Part shown: positions 1 through 11,223 of the stretch, in pieces
Layout: each line of letters opens with the position of its first letter
Position numbering within the stretch: the first letter of the stretch is position 1
Assembly (NCBI GenBank): GCA_018398815.1
Contig: CM031595.1
Location: forward strand, 135,036,503 to 135,100,502
Direction: 5' to 3'
Origin: Conus ventricosus
Lineage: Eukaryota; Mollusca; Gastropoda; Neogastropoda; Conidae
Length of the DNA: 64,000 bases
Notes under the pieces: model-generated
Database searches by the model: none
What the model saw: the letters and a program-made list of their open reading frames with translations, nothing else
Told to the model about the DNA's origin: nothing
Made by a program: the position numbers and the translations under genes

Positions 1-16
1 GTACTCTGGGGCTGAA

Positions 17-84
17 ATGCCAAGCCTAGTGTTAACTATCTTGGAAGCAATGCCAAGCCTAGTATTTAACTATCTTGGAAACAT
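17..84. repeat. Two-copy tandem duplication, about 33 bp
   Basis: Two adjacent near-identical copies start with ATGCCAAGCCTAGT and run through ACTATCTTGGAA. Nothing else is recognised between here and about 580; short open frames there have no coding character. Confidence 0.6.
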
Positions 85-602
85 ACAGTAAGACACTACC
101 TTGTCTTAGGATTACTGTTACAATACTTGAATCCCACCCAGCTTCCTCTCTGAGAAGTTGAACAATTATAATAAATGGGCCAGAATATCCTGGCAGGCTC
201 GCCAATAAATTGTCAACCTCGGGGTATGTCAGTGGAGGAAGGACTAGCGCACAGCCCAAACACACTCACAGCTTGCTTACAATCTCATTCATATATCATG
301 CATTCATCACATCAAACCACTAGTAAAGTCTATAACTTTACTACACATAATCATGGAAAACATCAATACGCATGGAGTCAAAAAAATAAAACATTCTCTC
401 TTTCTTTGAAACTTCACAAATATATATATATTTTTTTTTTCTCCCCTAAATCATCATAACTAACCCGGGTATAAATAGATTTTCTACTTTACCTGGCCAG
501 GTGATCTTAAACTATTCACGAATCACTGTCTTTCCTTTTCTTCTCTCTTTTTTTTTCTTTTCACTGTCACTTTCACAAGCACCAGTCGTAACACAACTGC
601 TG

Positions 603-669
603 GCACTGGTCAGGTTGGACCGCCGGCACTGGTCAGGTTGGACCGCTGGCACTGGTCAGGTTACTGGCG
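603..669. repeat. Minisatellite, about 23-bp unit, three copies
   Basis: The unit GGCACTGGTCAGGTTGGACC is repeated nearly perfectly three times, the last copy diverging after GGTCAGGTT. It lies in otherwise unrecognised sequence ahead of the (CT)n tract. Confidence 0.75.
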
Positions 670-796
670 TTGGCCTGTGGTTCTGCCTGATGGAAGTGGC
701 ACTGCCAGGTATTGAGGTCGAACCCCGGTTCAAATTGAATAGTGACTACCAGACATTGATCTGTTCTCCTTTCTTCTTTCCTGCACTAACGCATCG

Positions 797-798
<2 letters not shown>

Positions 799-872
<74 letters not shown>
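799..872. repeat. (CT)n microsatellite
   Basis: About 37 uninterrupted CT units. Open frames across it on either strand are repeat artefacts. The sequence from 873 to 1429 is pyrimidine-rich, and I see no gene in it. Confidence 0.95.
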
Positions 873-875
<3 letters not shown>

Positions 876-1429
876 GGTCTGCTCTATCAAATGGACATGG
901 TTGCTTTTTTTCTTCTTCTTTTTTTTTCTCTTCATCAATTAGCAACTCTCTCTCTCAACATATCTCCTTAGTCCTTCCTCTGCAGACTATATGGTGCTAA
1001 TGCTTCAACTCGTTCTCCTCACTCCTCCTCTCATCTCTCTGCTTCCTTTTCGTGCAGAGCCTACTCCCAGAACCTCTCTCTCTGTCTCTTCCTCCTCTTT
1101 TTTTTTTCTCACTCCCATAGCTTTCTTATTCTCTTCCTACCTGTCAAAAGGGTGAGTACCATTGGTCAGTATTTTTCCCGCCTTGTGCCGAGGTTACCTC
1201 CCCTCTAATTTCATTGGACATGCAAATAATCAGTCTTCCATAACATCTACCGGCCTTGCTCTCTGTGGTGGTCAATGGGTCATTTAATTAATTAACTTGG
1301 TTTCACCCCCACTACACAATACCTCCCCCCTTCCTACTTTAACCAGGGCGACGTCTGACTTAACTGTGGGCACTGGTCTTGCAAATTAGCTGTATCAGTC
1401 TGACCTAGACGCAGAGATCCGTCTGGCCA

Positions 1430-2822
1430 GGGGCGTCTCTTGTGTTGCAAAGTTCCACACCATCTATTTTTTTTCTTTTTCTTTTTGCCTGAGATGAAAG
1501 ACGAAGGTTCACTGTCAGTGAGATTGTTGTTAGTTTTGCCTTCAGTTCCACCATAAAGGTGTCCACAACACACTCTCAGTGGCTTGACTTCAATCAGGTG
1601 AAAGCTCTGATATTACCTTTTGCAGTTGACTGGGGTATAAGCGACATCATATGTCATATATAGAACAAAACAGAACAGCACTGTCACAGCAATATGTTTG
1701 TGACGCCAGCATAAAGCGACAATTATCTTCACACGATGACAGAAAATCTACTGTTAAGAAACACAACCTATGTTCCAAGCAAAACTCAAAGTCGAAGTAA
1801 TTGAGTTTTCACAAATCTTCAGTGTCCATTAGTAGACGCTCTGATCTTTTTCATTTTAAATCTTTTCTTTGTCATGTTTTCCAGCTTGTCTTCTTTCATT
1901 TGCATGAACGTGCTTCACTTACTCCTATAGCGTAAATTTGTCAAAAATCGGGAAGTAAGGATTGAGTGGGATGGGAGTGCATAATGCCAGTGATTCCTAC
2001 CCATTAAGAGTGAATTTCTCCTCCCCTTTTCGGGCCACTTTCTATAGAATGGCCCCAGGTGGAAGAGTGGTTAAAATCTTGTTGCTATTGTTGTGCCCAC
2101 TGGCCTCAGGTGGAAGAGTGATTGAAACCTCATTTTAAACCACGCAACTTTTCAGTCTAGAAAAATGCTACCATCTTCCTATCAATGAATTGAACGCTTA
2201 AGTGCTGAAGTACTGTGTTAAACATATCCATACACATTATGAAATGCTCTATTCTGGATTAATGTCAAGGTGATGCAAACCATGGACGAGAGGCTCCTTG
2301 TTGAGGGATTTCCCACCTGATGTGGTCTTTGTGTTTCTGAGGGCGTTTTACATTTTTCATCTGATGTAAGAGTTCACAGAAGAAAGATTTTTAACGATGT
2401 TTCCAGTGTGTTTTTGTAAGGTGTATCTTGAAAAGTTGTTTGAATGCCCCTTTATTTTAATGACTTGTGATTTGACCTCAATGCAGTGACAGCCCTGATA
2501 TGGCCCTTTGTGGTCGGCTGGGTTATAAGCAACATTACCTTACCATAACTCGCATACACAATCCTTCCCCTCCCCAGCTCTGTTTTGATTATCTATTTTC
2601 TAGATAACGCAGGCTGTAAGTGTAAATGGCAAAGAATCTCACAGTTATACATAAAAGCACTATTAAACATTCAAAACAAAACAAAACCCACCATCAAACA
2701 CATACACCTCAGCAGAGTCCTCTAGTTCAAGTAATGGTGGACGAGCAACCTGAAGACTCCATGTTTGAACCAACCATTTCTTCTGCCAGCTTTGTTGACA
2801 CTTCTGCTTTGTGTTCCATCGC
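1430..2822. repeat. Array unit 1, left part
   Basis: First unit of the array. It begins abruptly after unrelated sequence and runs to TTCCATCGC, where the 4.9-kb transposon interrupts it. The remaining 232 bp of the unit continue at 7737. The interruption falls inside the antisense ORF. Confidence 0.85.
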
Positions 2823-2880
2823 GGGGGCTTAAAACAGGAGGAGGAAAAAACCACTGAAACTAGGGGGGTCCGGGGCATGC

Positions 2881-2902
2881 CCCCCCCCCCCCCCCCCCCC
2901 CC
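2881..2902. repeat. Poly-C run near the transposon's left end
   Basis: Twenty or more C residues follow GGGGGGTCCGGGGCATG, so the stretch can fold into a GC hairpin. The length of such a run is unreliable in sequencing. The rest of 2903-3408 is non-coding sequence downstream of the transposase. Confidence 0.8.
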
Positions 2903-3401
2903 GGGAAATTTTTTTAAAAACCGAGTGTAAATCTATGCCATTTTGCACTTTCTGGACATAATTTCAAGAGTTATTTATCATATGCATAAAAATTGCTGTA
3001 AACACATAATTATTACAGGAAGATATATTTGGGAAAGGGGCAGATGGGGTTAAAAACAATAATAAAATGAACACTCACCCTTTAACTTGAGTGTTTTACA
3101 GGTGTTCACCAACTATAGTCTTTGGATGAAATCTCACTTCTGGGTAGCTCAATAAGTTTCACTTTTCAGGTTTAAAAGATCACACAATCAAGTTTGAAGT
3201 TGGAGCACACAAAGTCAAGAACTGCATCAAACACTTTACAGTTCAGTCTCATATAACACGGATCAACTTGTGGAATCAGCACATTTTGAAAGTCACAATA
3301 TCCAAATTTTGATAATGGAGATAAACTTGTAGAATCAGCACATAGTGTAATTCAACCAAATTTTGAAGTTCCTGAATTATAATAAACACTGAAATACAGG
3401 A

Positions 3402-3408
<7 letters not shown>

Positions 3409-3492
<84 letters not shown>

Positions 3493-3493
3493 C
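3409..3493. repeat. (CA)n microsatellite inside the transposon
   Basis: About 40 CA units just downstream of the transposase stop codon. Valine/cysteine-rich frames across it are artefacts. Confidence 0.95.
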
Positions 3494-3508
3494 AGAGAAA
3501 CAGCTGTG

Positions 3509-5803
3509 TCATTTGGGTGTTTGGGTGGTGGAGGCATTAAAGAAACTCAGCAAGGAACTCTGTTTCTTCTTGCTGCTTGCATTGTCTGCACTGTCTTTGC
3601 CATCCACCTTCTTGCTGACTTGAATTTCAACACCATCTTTGTCTGCTGTTTCCTTGCTTTCTCCTGTCTGGATTTCACTCTCTACAATTTCTATTTCGTT
3701 CTCATCCACCTTCTTGCTGACAACTTGACTTTTTGAGTAGTTGGAACCCTATCTTTTTCCTTGCTGCCTCCCGCCTGGCTTGCACTCTCCACATTTTCCA
3801 TATCACCCTCTTTTCTCCCCACAGGATTGCAGTGTTCTATCCTGGCACGTTTTACTGCTGCTAAAGTGTCTTCAGTTACCTTTCTTTTCGTAGTTAACTT
3901 TTTTGGTTGAACACCAAGTGACACTGCCAGCTGACTCTTGCTTTCCCTATTTTTTGCTCTTCTGTCTTTGTCTTTTTTGGCTGCACCCATCATGTTCTGC
4001 ACAAGAGTGCGACTGACTGGTTCTTTCACTGGATCCTTCTTAATGAAGTACTCTGTGGAGGTCTTCCCTGAAGCCTTCAGTGCATATCTGACAGTTTGGA
4101 TGGCAGAGAAGGTTTCCATGTCCATGTTTGTGGTGGACTTGTCAACAATTTCTCCCATGGCACTGAATGAAGACTCTACTAATGGTCCATGGAAGCAGCT
4201 GAGAGCACCTTTCACCACCTTTGTCAGCAGGGGATACTTCTCCTCATTAACTTTCATCCACCATGAGTCTATTCTTTCTTTATCCACCATTTCTGGGATG
4301 TGTGTGTCCGTCTGAAAACGTTTCACTTGCAGCTCAAAATCATCCTCAGACCCATCACCAAGTCCTCCAGGTATCAGATTTGGTAACTTAAGAAGTTCTC
4401 TTTGAGCTGTCAGTGTACCCCTGGTCTTGGGATCAATGCAGCTGAAACATCTTAAGGCTTCATTGTTGAGTGGCATTTTCTTCAGAAGCACCTTCCCACA
4501 TGCAATGAATGCTTTCTTTGCTTGAGACAGGAACATGGTCTTGATGCTGTCCTTTGCATGTCGGTTTGCTAAAGCTCTTTTCACAAAGCTGCCCACAAAC
4601 AACTCTGACTTTTTAACAAGAATGCTCTCATCATCAAGGTCCAGTTTCAGCAGATGACGTGGTTTCACCAGAAGTTTGTCAGGTCGAACAAAGCACCCAA
4701 GGAAATCTTTGATCAACTCCTCCTGATGGCTGTGGAGTTCATGCATCATAGGATCCTTTGTCTGGAACACTTTAATGTAGCTGTACCCATGCAGAATAGA
4801 CAGTATGGTAACATAAAAGTGAAGCTGCCACTGTGTTTTGTCATGGTATATGAACAGTTTTTCTGTGATTCTTTTTTTCCGCTCTCTTCCTTCTTTGGTG
4901 GCACATTTTGCTGCTTGATGCACTTCAACCTGTATCTTTCTGATATGCTTTTGAGTCTCTTTGGTGACTTTCTTTTCCTTATACAGATTCTGGATGATGT
5001 TTTTATACAGTTTCTGGTCATACTCAGAGAGTAAACTGTAGTAAAAAATCAAAAGGACATCCAACATCCGAAGAGTATCTGCAACAACCTCTACAAGCGA
5101 CAGCCACCGGTGTGGTACATACTGCTTTGGGGCAGATGGAACTATCTCTAAAGCAATGCAAAGCTTTTCCAGTAAACTTCTGGTATGAGTTGACCACTTG
5201 AAGTCTGTGTGCAAGTCATTCAAAAGTTGTTCAGTGTGCCTTTCAAAAGGCTGGCAAAAGGCTTTGGCTGCATTGTGAGCATGGTGACATGTGTCACCAT
5301 CTACATCCAAGAGATGGGGGGCTTTTCTTCGCCTGATCAGTGCCTCCAGACCAGCTTTCTCACCTCTCATAACCCTGCATGAATCCATCATCACCGACAC
5401 AAGATTTGTCCAAGGTAAATCAAAGTTTGTAAAAGTTTCTTCCAATTTCTCAAATAGATTTTCACTTGTAACTCGAGTGACAGAATACGATGAAAGATGA
5501 TTAACTACAAGTTACCATCTGCTGCCTTTTGGGAAAATGGCTGACAAGTACAGTTAAAACCTTCTCGTTGTTGGAGTTCATCGCCTCATCAATGTTTAGA
5601 GAGAAAGGGGCCTCCTTCAGTTCACTAACAAGTTCGTGACGAAAAGTTTCAGCAACACCAAATTTCAGCTTATAGGATGCAGTTGTGTTTGAGACTGCCA
5701 TGTTGTTCATGGCTGCTTTGCCGTTGGCAAGGGCCTTGACCAGCTCCACCAGCTTTGGCACAGTATTGAAGGACAAGTTGTTCTCAGCAACAAAGCTGAT
5801 CAA
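3509..5803 (-). pseudogene. hAT-family transposase, exon 2 (catalytic part, two frameshifts)
   Basis: Minus-strand exon after an acceptor-like TTTCTTTGTTTCAG at 5804. It reads LISFVAENNLSF, then SLNIDEAMNSNN (first acidic residue of the hAT DDE core), then after a frameshift near 5508 VMMDSCRVMRGEKAGLEAL (second acidic residue) and the CHHAHN motif. An HRWLSL motif follows at about residue 115 of the 584-codon frame. The C-terminal hAT dimerisation motif is PLVESSFSAMGE (third acidic residue). A second frameshift near 3735 leads into an acidic, lysine-rich tail ending QSSLLSFF, a match to the PCNA-binding box QxxLxxFF. The protein should cut and join transposon ends in the nucleus. All catalytic motifs remain, so damage is limited to the two frame breaks, which could be assembly errors. 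Confidence 0.85.
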
Positions 5804-5882
5804 CTGAAACAAAGAAATAGGATATATATCTGTTAAATATGCTGTTGCATGACTGTGCATTAGTATTATACTGAACTCACTT

Positions 5883-5950
<68 letters not shown>

Positions 5951-5956
5951 TATTTG

Positions 5957-5997
<41 letters not shown>

Positions 5998-6023
5998 GTG
6001 TGTGTGTGTGTGTGTGTATACGT

Positions 6024-6067
<44 letters not shown>

Positions 6068-6070
6068 TAC

Positions 6071-6109
<39 letters not shown>

Positions 6110-6216
6110 TGTGTGTACCGGCTATACCATGTGTAAACATATCTGAAAATATTTTTCCCATGTTATTTGCGCTTTTCTATTCTTTCTTTTTTAAAAATCC
6201 TTTTCAATTTTCCCCG

Positions 6217-6297
<81 letters not shown>

Positions 6298-7104
6298 GTT
6301 TTCGTGCCTGTGTAAATCTGTAAGTATTTTTGCCATTCTTTGTCATACCATTGCTTCAGCATTTTCAGTCCTGTCTGCAAGAGGAGTCAGTGGTGTCAGC
6401 TTGTCTTCGTTTCGTGCATGGACTTGAAGCACTGGTTGTAGTCCATAGTGCTCTTTTTCCAAAGGCTGACCTGTAAATGATTTCACACAAGCTAAGTTAA
6501 AACCTGTTAAAGGGAGAGGGGGGAGGAGAAAGGGAAAACAGGGGTGGGGTGGGGACAGGAGGGAATCAAAAGAAAATAAGTTGACTTAAGAGGTAACTTA
6601 TTTAGTCATTAAAAGTAATCCCTACAACATAGACATGGACCTGCGAACAAATAACTTTTAAAAATCACAGGTTATTTACTAATGCAAAGAAGACATAAGA
6701 AATAAACAACTGCATCAATATATGACATGTGTCCCATGCAAACTTCCTTTCCTTTTCAACTTTTTTTTTTTCTTTTTTTTTTTTTTGGGGGGGGGGTGTA
6801 TATGATGTATATCCCCACTACTTAAAAAAAGGATGGTACAAATTGAGTTGGATGGAGGGGTGAAGAGAGAATAAGACTAAGACTAGTAAGACTTACAAAA
6901 GAGAGAGAGAAATTCAGATTCACTACATTCAGATTCAAAACGTTCCTTAATCAAGGATGGAGATTTTAGGCATTGCCTAGTCTTACAATCTAATCTGTCC
7001 TTGCTAATCTACATAAAGCACAATCAGATATAAAAAAAAAAGTAAATGGAATGGATAAAAAAAAAACAAGAAAATTAATATAGACATGGCAATGACAAGC
7101 ACAG

Positions 7105-7200
<96 letters not shown>

Positions 7201-7288
7201 TGAGTTTCCTTCATGCAGAAAAAAAAGGCAATGGAGGGGGGGTGGGAGGGAGGGCTGGGAAAAAAACACTAAAATGTTGCAAACAAAC
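5804..7288 (-). other. Putative transposase intron with several microsatellites
   Basis: The segment between the two coding exons starts GTTTGT (7288) and ends TTTCAG (5804), reading on the minus strand. The phase does not close by one base (exon 1 leaves one nucleotide, exon 2 opens in phase 0), which again suggests an indel. It holds (GA)n 5882-5944, (GT)n 5958-6115, (GT)n 6212-6300, a T/G run at 6760-6798 and (GA)n 7109-7197. No other coding sequence is seen. Confidence 0.6.
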
Positions 7289-7604
7289 CTGGCAGAGTTG
7301 TAGTTCCACTCAGTGCCTTGACGTTCGACACGTGCTTCGCTGAACGAATGTGATCCTCGAGAGATTTCTTCCCGCGACCACCGCAACACACTTCCCTTGA
7401 GCACAGTTTGCACCAAGCTAAACCTGGAGCAGCAACTTTGTGAAGAAAGTCTCCAATGACTTCTTCGTCAACTTTCTGAAGTGTCCACTCCCATTTCCAC
7501 TTGTTTTTAATTGCACTGTCGTCAAAAGATTGACCCGCATGAACAATGTCTTCGCGCTCCGCCATTTTGTTTTTTCCGGAAGTCTGGCCGGAAGCTTCTT
7601 CCAA
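7289..7604 (-). CDS. hAT-family transposase, exon 1 (BED-like zinc finger)
   Basis: Minus-strand frame starting MEEASGQ at 7604, with a second possible start MAERED at 7565. It ends at a CCAG/GTTTGT donor-like site. The zinc-finger pattern is WCKLCSREV, then GKKSLEDHIRSAKH: two cysteines and two histidines as in BED fingers at the N-terminus of hAT transposases, which bind the transposon ends. The leader before the finger is rich in charged residues. The promoter should lie between 7605 and the right inverted repeat at 7732, a span that also holds a poly-T run at 7660-7681. Confidence 0.7.
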
Positions 7605-7736
7605 GAAAAATCAGGGGCTATAACTTGCAAGCCGATCACGGATGCCTTGCTCCTTTCGTTTTTTTTTTTTTTTTTTTTTTTGACAAACCGAAATCGCGGA
7701 ATTCCGCTCAGACGCGGAACGTTTTAAGCCCTTCGC

Positions 7737-7968
7737 CCCTTCCATCTCCTCTGCAGCAGGGTTTGGCTTGTCTGAGACTTGCAGCTGTTGGGCAGCAGAT
7801 GCCTCTGAAGGGAATGGAGTGCCGGTTACTTCTAGATCATCTAGGTCCTCCAGATAAGCCCTGTTAGGACAGTCCTTCACAATGACCTCTGGAAGGGACA
7901 TGTCCATGGTCCTCTGCTTTGACCTTTTCTCTGGGTTTTACAGTTTTGAAGTGTTACTGTTGTGGAAA
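7737..7968. repeat. Array unit 1, right part
   Basis: It resumes at CCCTTCCATCTCC, the base after the duplicated TCGC, and continues to the next unit landmark at 7969. It carries the N-terminal half of the antisense ORF (minus strand, up to about 7907). Confidence 0.85.
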
Positions 7969-9596
7969 GGGGCGTCTCTTGTGTTGCATAGTTCCACACC
8001 CTCTATTTTTTTTCTTTTTCATTTTGCCTGAGATGAAAGACGAAGGTTCACTGTCAGTGAGATTGTTGTTAGTTTTGCCTTCAGTTCCACCATAACGGTG
8101 TCCACCACACACTCTCAGTGGCTTGACTTCAATGAGGTGAAAGCCCTGATATTACCTTTTGCAGTTGACTGGGCTATAAGTGACATGATATTATATAGAA
8201 CAAAACAAAACAGCACTGTCTCAGCAATATGTTTGTGACGCCAGCATAAAGCGACAATTATCTTCACACGATGACAGAAAATCTACTGTTAAGAAACACA
8301 ATCTATGTTGTAAGCAAAACTCAAATTCAAAGTAATTGAGTTTTCACAAATCTTCAGTGTCCATTAGTAGACGCTCTGATCTTTTTCATTTTAAATCTTT
8401 TCTTTTTCATGTTTTCCAGCTTGTCTTTTTACATTTGCATGAACGTGCTTCACTTACTCCTATAGCGTAAATTTGTCAAAAATCACGACGTAAGGATTGA
8501 GTGGGATGGGAGTACATAACGCCAGTGATTCCTACCCATTAAGAGTGAATTTCGCCTCCCCTTTTCGGGCCACTTTCTACAGAATGGCCCCAGGTGGAAG
8601 AGTGGTTAAAATCTTGTTGCTATTGTTGTGCCCACTGGCCTCAGGTGGAAGAGTGATTGAAACCTTATTTTAAACCACGCAACTTTTCAGTCTAGAAAAA
8701 TGCTACCATCTTCCTATCAATGAATTGAACGCTTAAGTGCTGAAGTACTGTGTTAAACATATCCATACACATTATGAAATGCTCTATTCTGGATTAATGT
8801 CAAGGTGATGCAAACCATGGACGAGAGGCTCCTTGTTGAGGGTTTTCCCACCTGATGTGGTCTTTGTGTTTCTGAAGGCGTTTTACATTTTTCATCTGAT
8901 GTAAGAGTTCACAGAAGAAAGATTTTTAACGATGTTTCCAGTGTGTTTTTGTAAGGTGTATCTTGAAAAGTTGTTTGAACGCCCCTTTATTTTAATGACT
9001 TGTGATTTGACCTCAATGCAGTGACAGCCCTGATATGGCCCTTTGTGGTCGGCTGGGTTATAAGCAACATTACCTTACCATAACTCGCATACACAATCCT
9101 TCCCCTCCCCAGCTCTGTTTTGATCATCTATTTTCTAGATAACGCAGGCTGTAAGTGTAAATGGCAAAGAATCTCACAGTTCTACATAAAAAAACACTAT
9201 CAAACATTTTTAAAAAAACCCAATTAAAACCCCATCAAACATATACACCTCAGCAGATTCCTCTAGGTTCAAGTCATGGTGCACGTGCAACCTGAAGACT
9301 CCATGTTTGAACCAACCATTTCTTCTGCCAGCTTTCTTGACACTTCTGCTTCGTGTTCCATCGCCCCTTCCATCTCCTCTGCAGCAGGGTTTGGGTTGTC
9401 CGAGACTTGCAACTGCTGGGCAGCAGATGCCTCTGAAGGGAATGGAGTGCCAGTTACTTCTAGATCATCTAGGTCCTCCAGATAAGCCCTGTTAGGCCAG
9501 TCCTTCACAATGGCCTCTGGAAGGGACATATCCATGGTCCTCTGCTTTGACATTTTCTCTGGGTTCTACGGTTTTGAAGTGTTACTGTTGTGGAAA
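7969..9596. repeat. Array unit 2 (1628 bp)
   Basis: Complete unit. First LINE-tail-like segment at about 8117-8192; tRNA-like heads at about 8586-8670; second LINE-tail-like segment at about 8849-9078, ending TATAAGCAACATTACC. The antisense ORF lies at the right end. Confidence 0.9.
9269..9553 (-). CDS. Recurrent antisense ORF of the 1.63-kb unit (94 codons), unknown
   Basis: Minus-strand frame starting MSKQRTMDMSLPE, with AIVKDWPNRAYLEDLDDLE in the middle and an acidic, alanine-rich second half. I do not recognise a family. The same frame is open in the units ending near 14431, 17444 and 19100. In the units near 11180 and 12787 a two-base deletion (TTTGTTCC for TTTGTGTTCC) shifts the C-terminal half, so strict protein constraint is doubtful. 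An AG precedes GCCATTGTG, so this could be a single exon rather than a whole gene. Confidence 0.35.
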   Translation of the reverse strand: MSKQRTMDMSLPEAIVKDWPNRAYLEDLDDLEVTGTPFPSEASAAQQLQVSDNPNPAAEEMEGAMEHEAEVSRKLAEEMVGSNMESSGCTCTMT

Positions 9597-11223
9597 GGGG
9601 CGTCTCTTGTGTTGCATAGTTCCACACCCTCTATTTTGTTTTCTTTTCTTTTTGCCTGAGACGAAAGACGAAGGTTCACTGTCAGTGAGATTGTTGGTAC
9701 TTTTGCCGTCAGTTCCACCATAAAGGTGTCCACAACACACTCTCAGTGGCTTGACTTCAATGAAGTGAAAGCCCTGATATTACCTTTTGCAGTTGACTGG
9801 GCTATAAGCGACATGATGTTATATACAACAAAACAAAACAGCACTGTCACAGCAATATGTTTGTGACGCCAGCATAAAGCGACAATTATCTTGACTTCAC
9901 ATGATGACAGAAAATCTACTGTTAAGAAACACAATCTATGTTCCAAGCAAAACTCAAAGTCAAAGTAATTTGAGTTTTCACAAATCTTCAGTGTCCATTA
10001 GTAGACGCTCTGATCTTTTTATTTTAAATCTTTTCTTTTTCATGTTTTCCAGCTTGTCTTTTTTCATTTGCATGAACGTGCTTCACTTACTCCTATGGCG
10101 TAAATTTGTCAAAAATCACGAAGTAAGGATTGAGTGGGATGGGAGTACATAACGGCAGTGATTCCTACCCAATAAGAGTGAATTTCTCCTCCCCTTTTCG
10201 GGCCACTTTCTACAGAATGGCCCCAGGTGGAAGAGTGGTTAAAATCTTGTTGCTATTGTTGTGCCCACTGGCCTCAGGTGGAAGAGTGATTGAAACCTCA
10301 TTTTAAACCACGCAACTTTTCAGTCTAGAAAAATGCTACCATCTTCCTATCAATGAATTGAACGCTTAAGTGCTGAAGTACTGTGTTAAACATATCCACA
10401 CACATTATGAAATGCTCTATTCTGGATTAATGTCAAGGTGATGCAAACCATGGACGAGAGGCTCCTTGTTGAGGGATTTCCCACCTGATGTGATCTTTGT
10501 GTTTCTGAGGGCGTTTTATATTTTTCATCTGTAAGAGTTCACAGAAGAAAGATTTTTAACGATGTTTCCAGTGTGTTTTTGTAAGGTGTATCTTGAAAAG
10601 TTGTTTGAATGCCCCTTTTTTCAATGACTTGTGATTTGACCTCAACGCAATGACAGCCCTGATATGGCCCTTTGTGGTCGGCTGGGTTATAAGCAACATT
10701 ACCTTACCATAACTCGCATACACAATCCTTCCCCTCCCCAGCTCTGTTTTGATTATCTATTTTATAGATAACGCAGGCTGTAAGTGTAAATGGCAAAGAA
10801 TATCACAGTTCTACATAAAAAAGCACTATCAATCATTCAAAACAAAACAAAAACCCATCAAACATATACACCTCAGCAGATTCCTCTAGGTTCAAGTCAT
10901 GGTGCACGTGCAACCTGAAGACTCCATGTTTGAACCAACCATTTCTTCTGCCAGCTTTGTTGACACTTCTGCTTTGTTCCATCGCTCCTTCCATCTCCTC
11001 TGCAGCAAGGTTTGGGTTGTCCGAGACTTGCAACTGTTGGGTAGCAGATGCCTCTGAAGGAATGGAGTGCCGGTTGAACGTTACTTCTAGATCATCTAGG
11101 TCCTCCAGATAAGCCCTGTTAGGCCAGTCCTTCACAATGGCCTCTGGAAGGGACATGTCCATGGTCCTCTGCTTTGACATTTTCTCTGGGTTCTACGGTT
11201 TTGAAGTGTTACTGTTGTGGAAA
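9597..11223. repeat. Array unit 3 (1627 bp)
   Basis: Complete unit. It differs from unit 2 by substitutions, a short deletion within the second LINE-tail segment (ATCTGTAAGAG for ATCTGATGTAAGAG) and a 5-base insertion in the antisense ORF (GGTTGAACGTTACT). Confidence 0.9.

Larger units (their letters stand above)
2823..7732 (-). mobile_element. hAT-type DNA transposon inserted in array unit 1
   Basis: The element sits exactly where unit 1 is interrupted. The other units give the empty site (TTCCATCGCCCCTTCC), and TCGC is duplicated on both sides (2819-2822 and 7733-7736). The ends are short inverted repeats: GGGGGCTTAAAAC at 2823 and, inverted, AGGGCTTAAAAC ending at 7732. Subterminal GC-rich stretches (GGGGTCCGGGG then a C run at 2881-2902, and CGCGGAATTCCGC at 7696) are of a kind seen in hAT elements. 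The transposase reads on the minus strand in two exons. hAT elements usually make 8-bp duplications, so the 4-bp repeat is a discrepancy. It may reflect mutation near the ends. Confidence 0.82.

Noticed and set aside
4654..5034. Plus-strand frames opposite the transposase (also 3938-4315)
   Set aside because: They are shadows of the minus-strand coding exon, which has recognisable hAT motifs.
3691..5445. Domesticated host gene from a hAT transposase
   Set aside because: The coding exons lie inside an element with inverted ends, flanking duplication and a known empty site, so it is a recent mobile element.
5881..6315. Open frames made of Val-Cys, Thr-His, Ser-Leu or Arg-Glu repeats (also at 501-971, 3276-3537, 6990-7416)
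   Set aside because: They are translations of (GT)n, (CA)n, (CT)n and (GA)n microsatellites, with no other coding signal.
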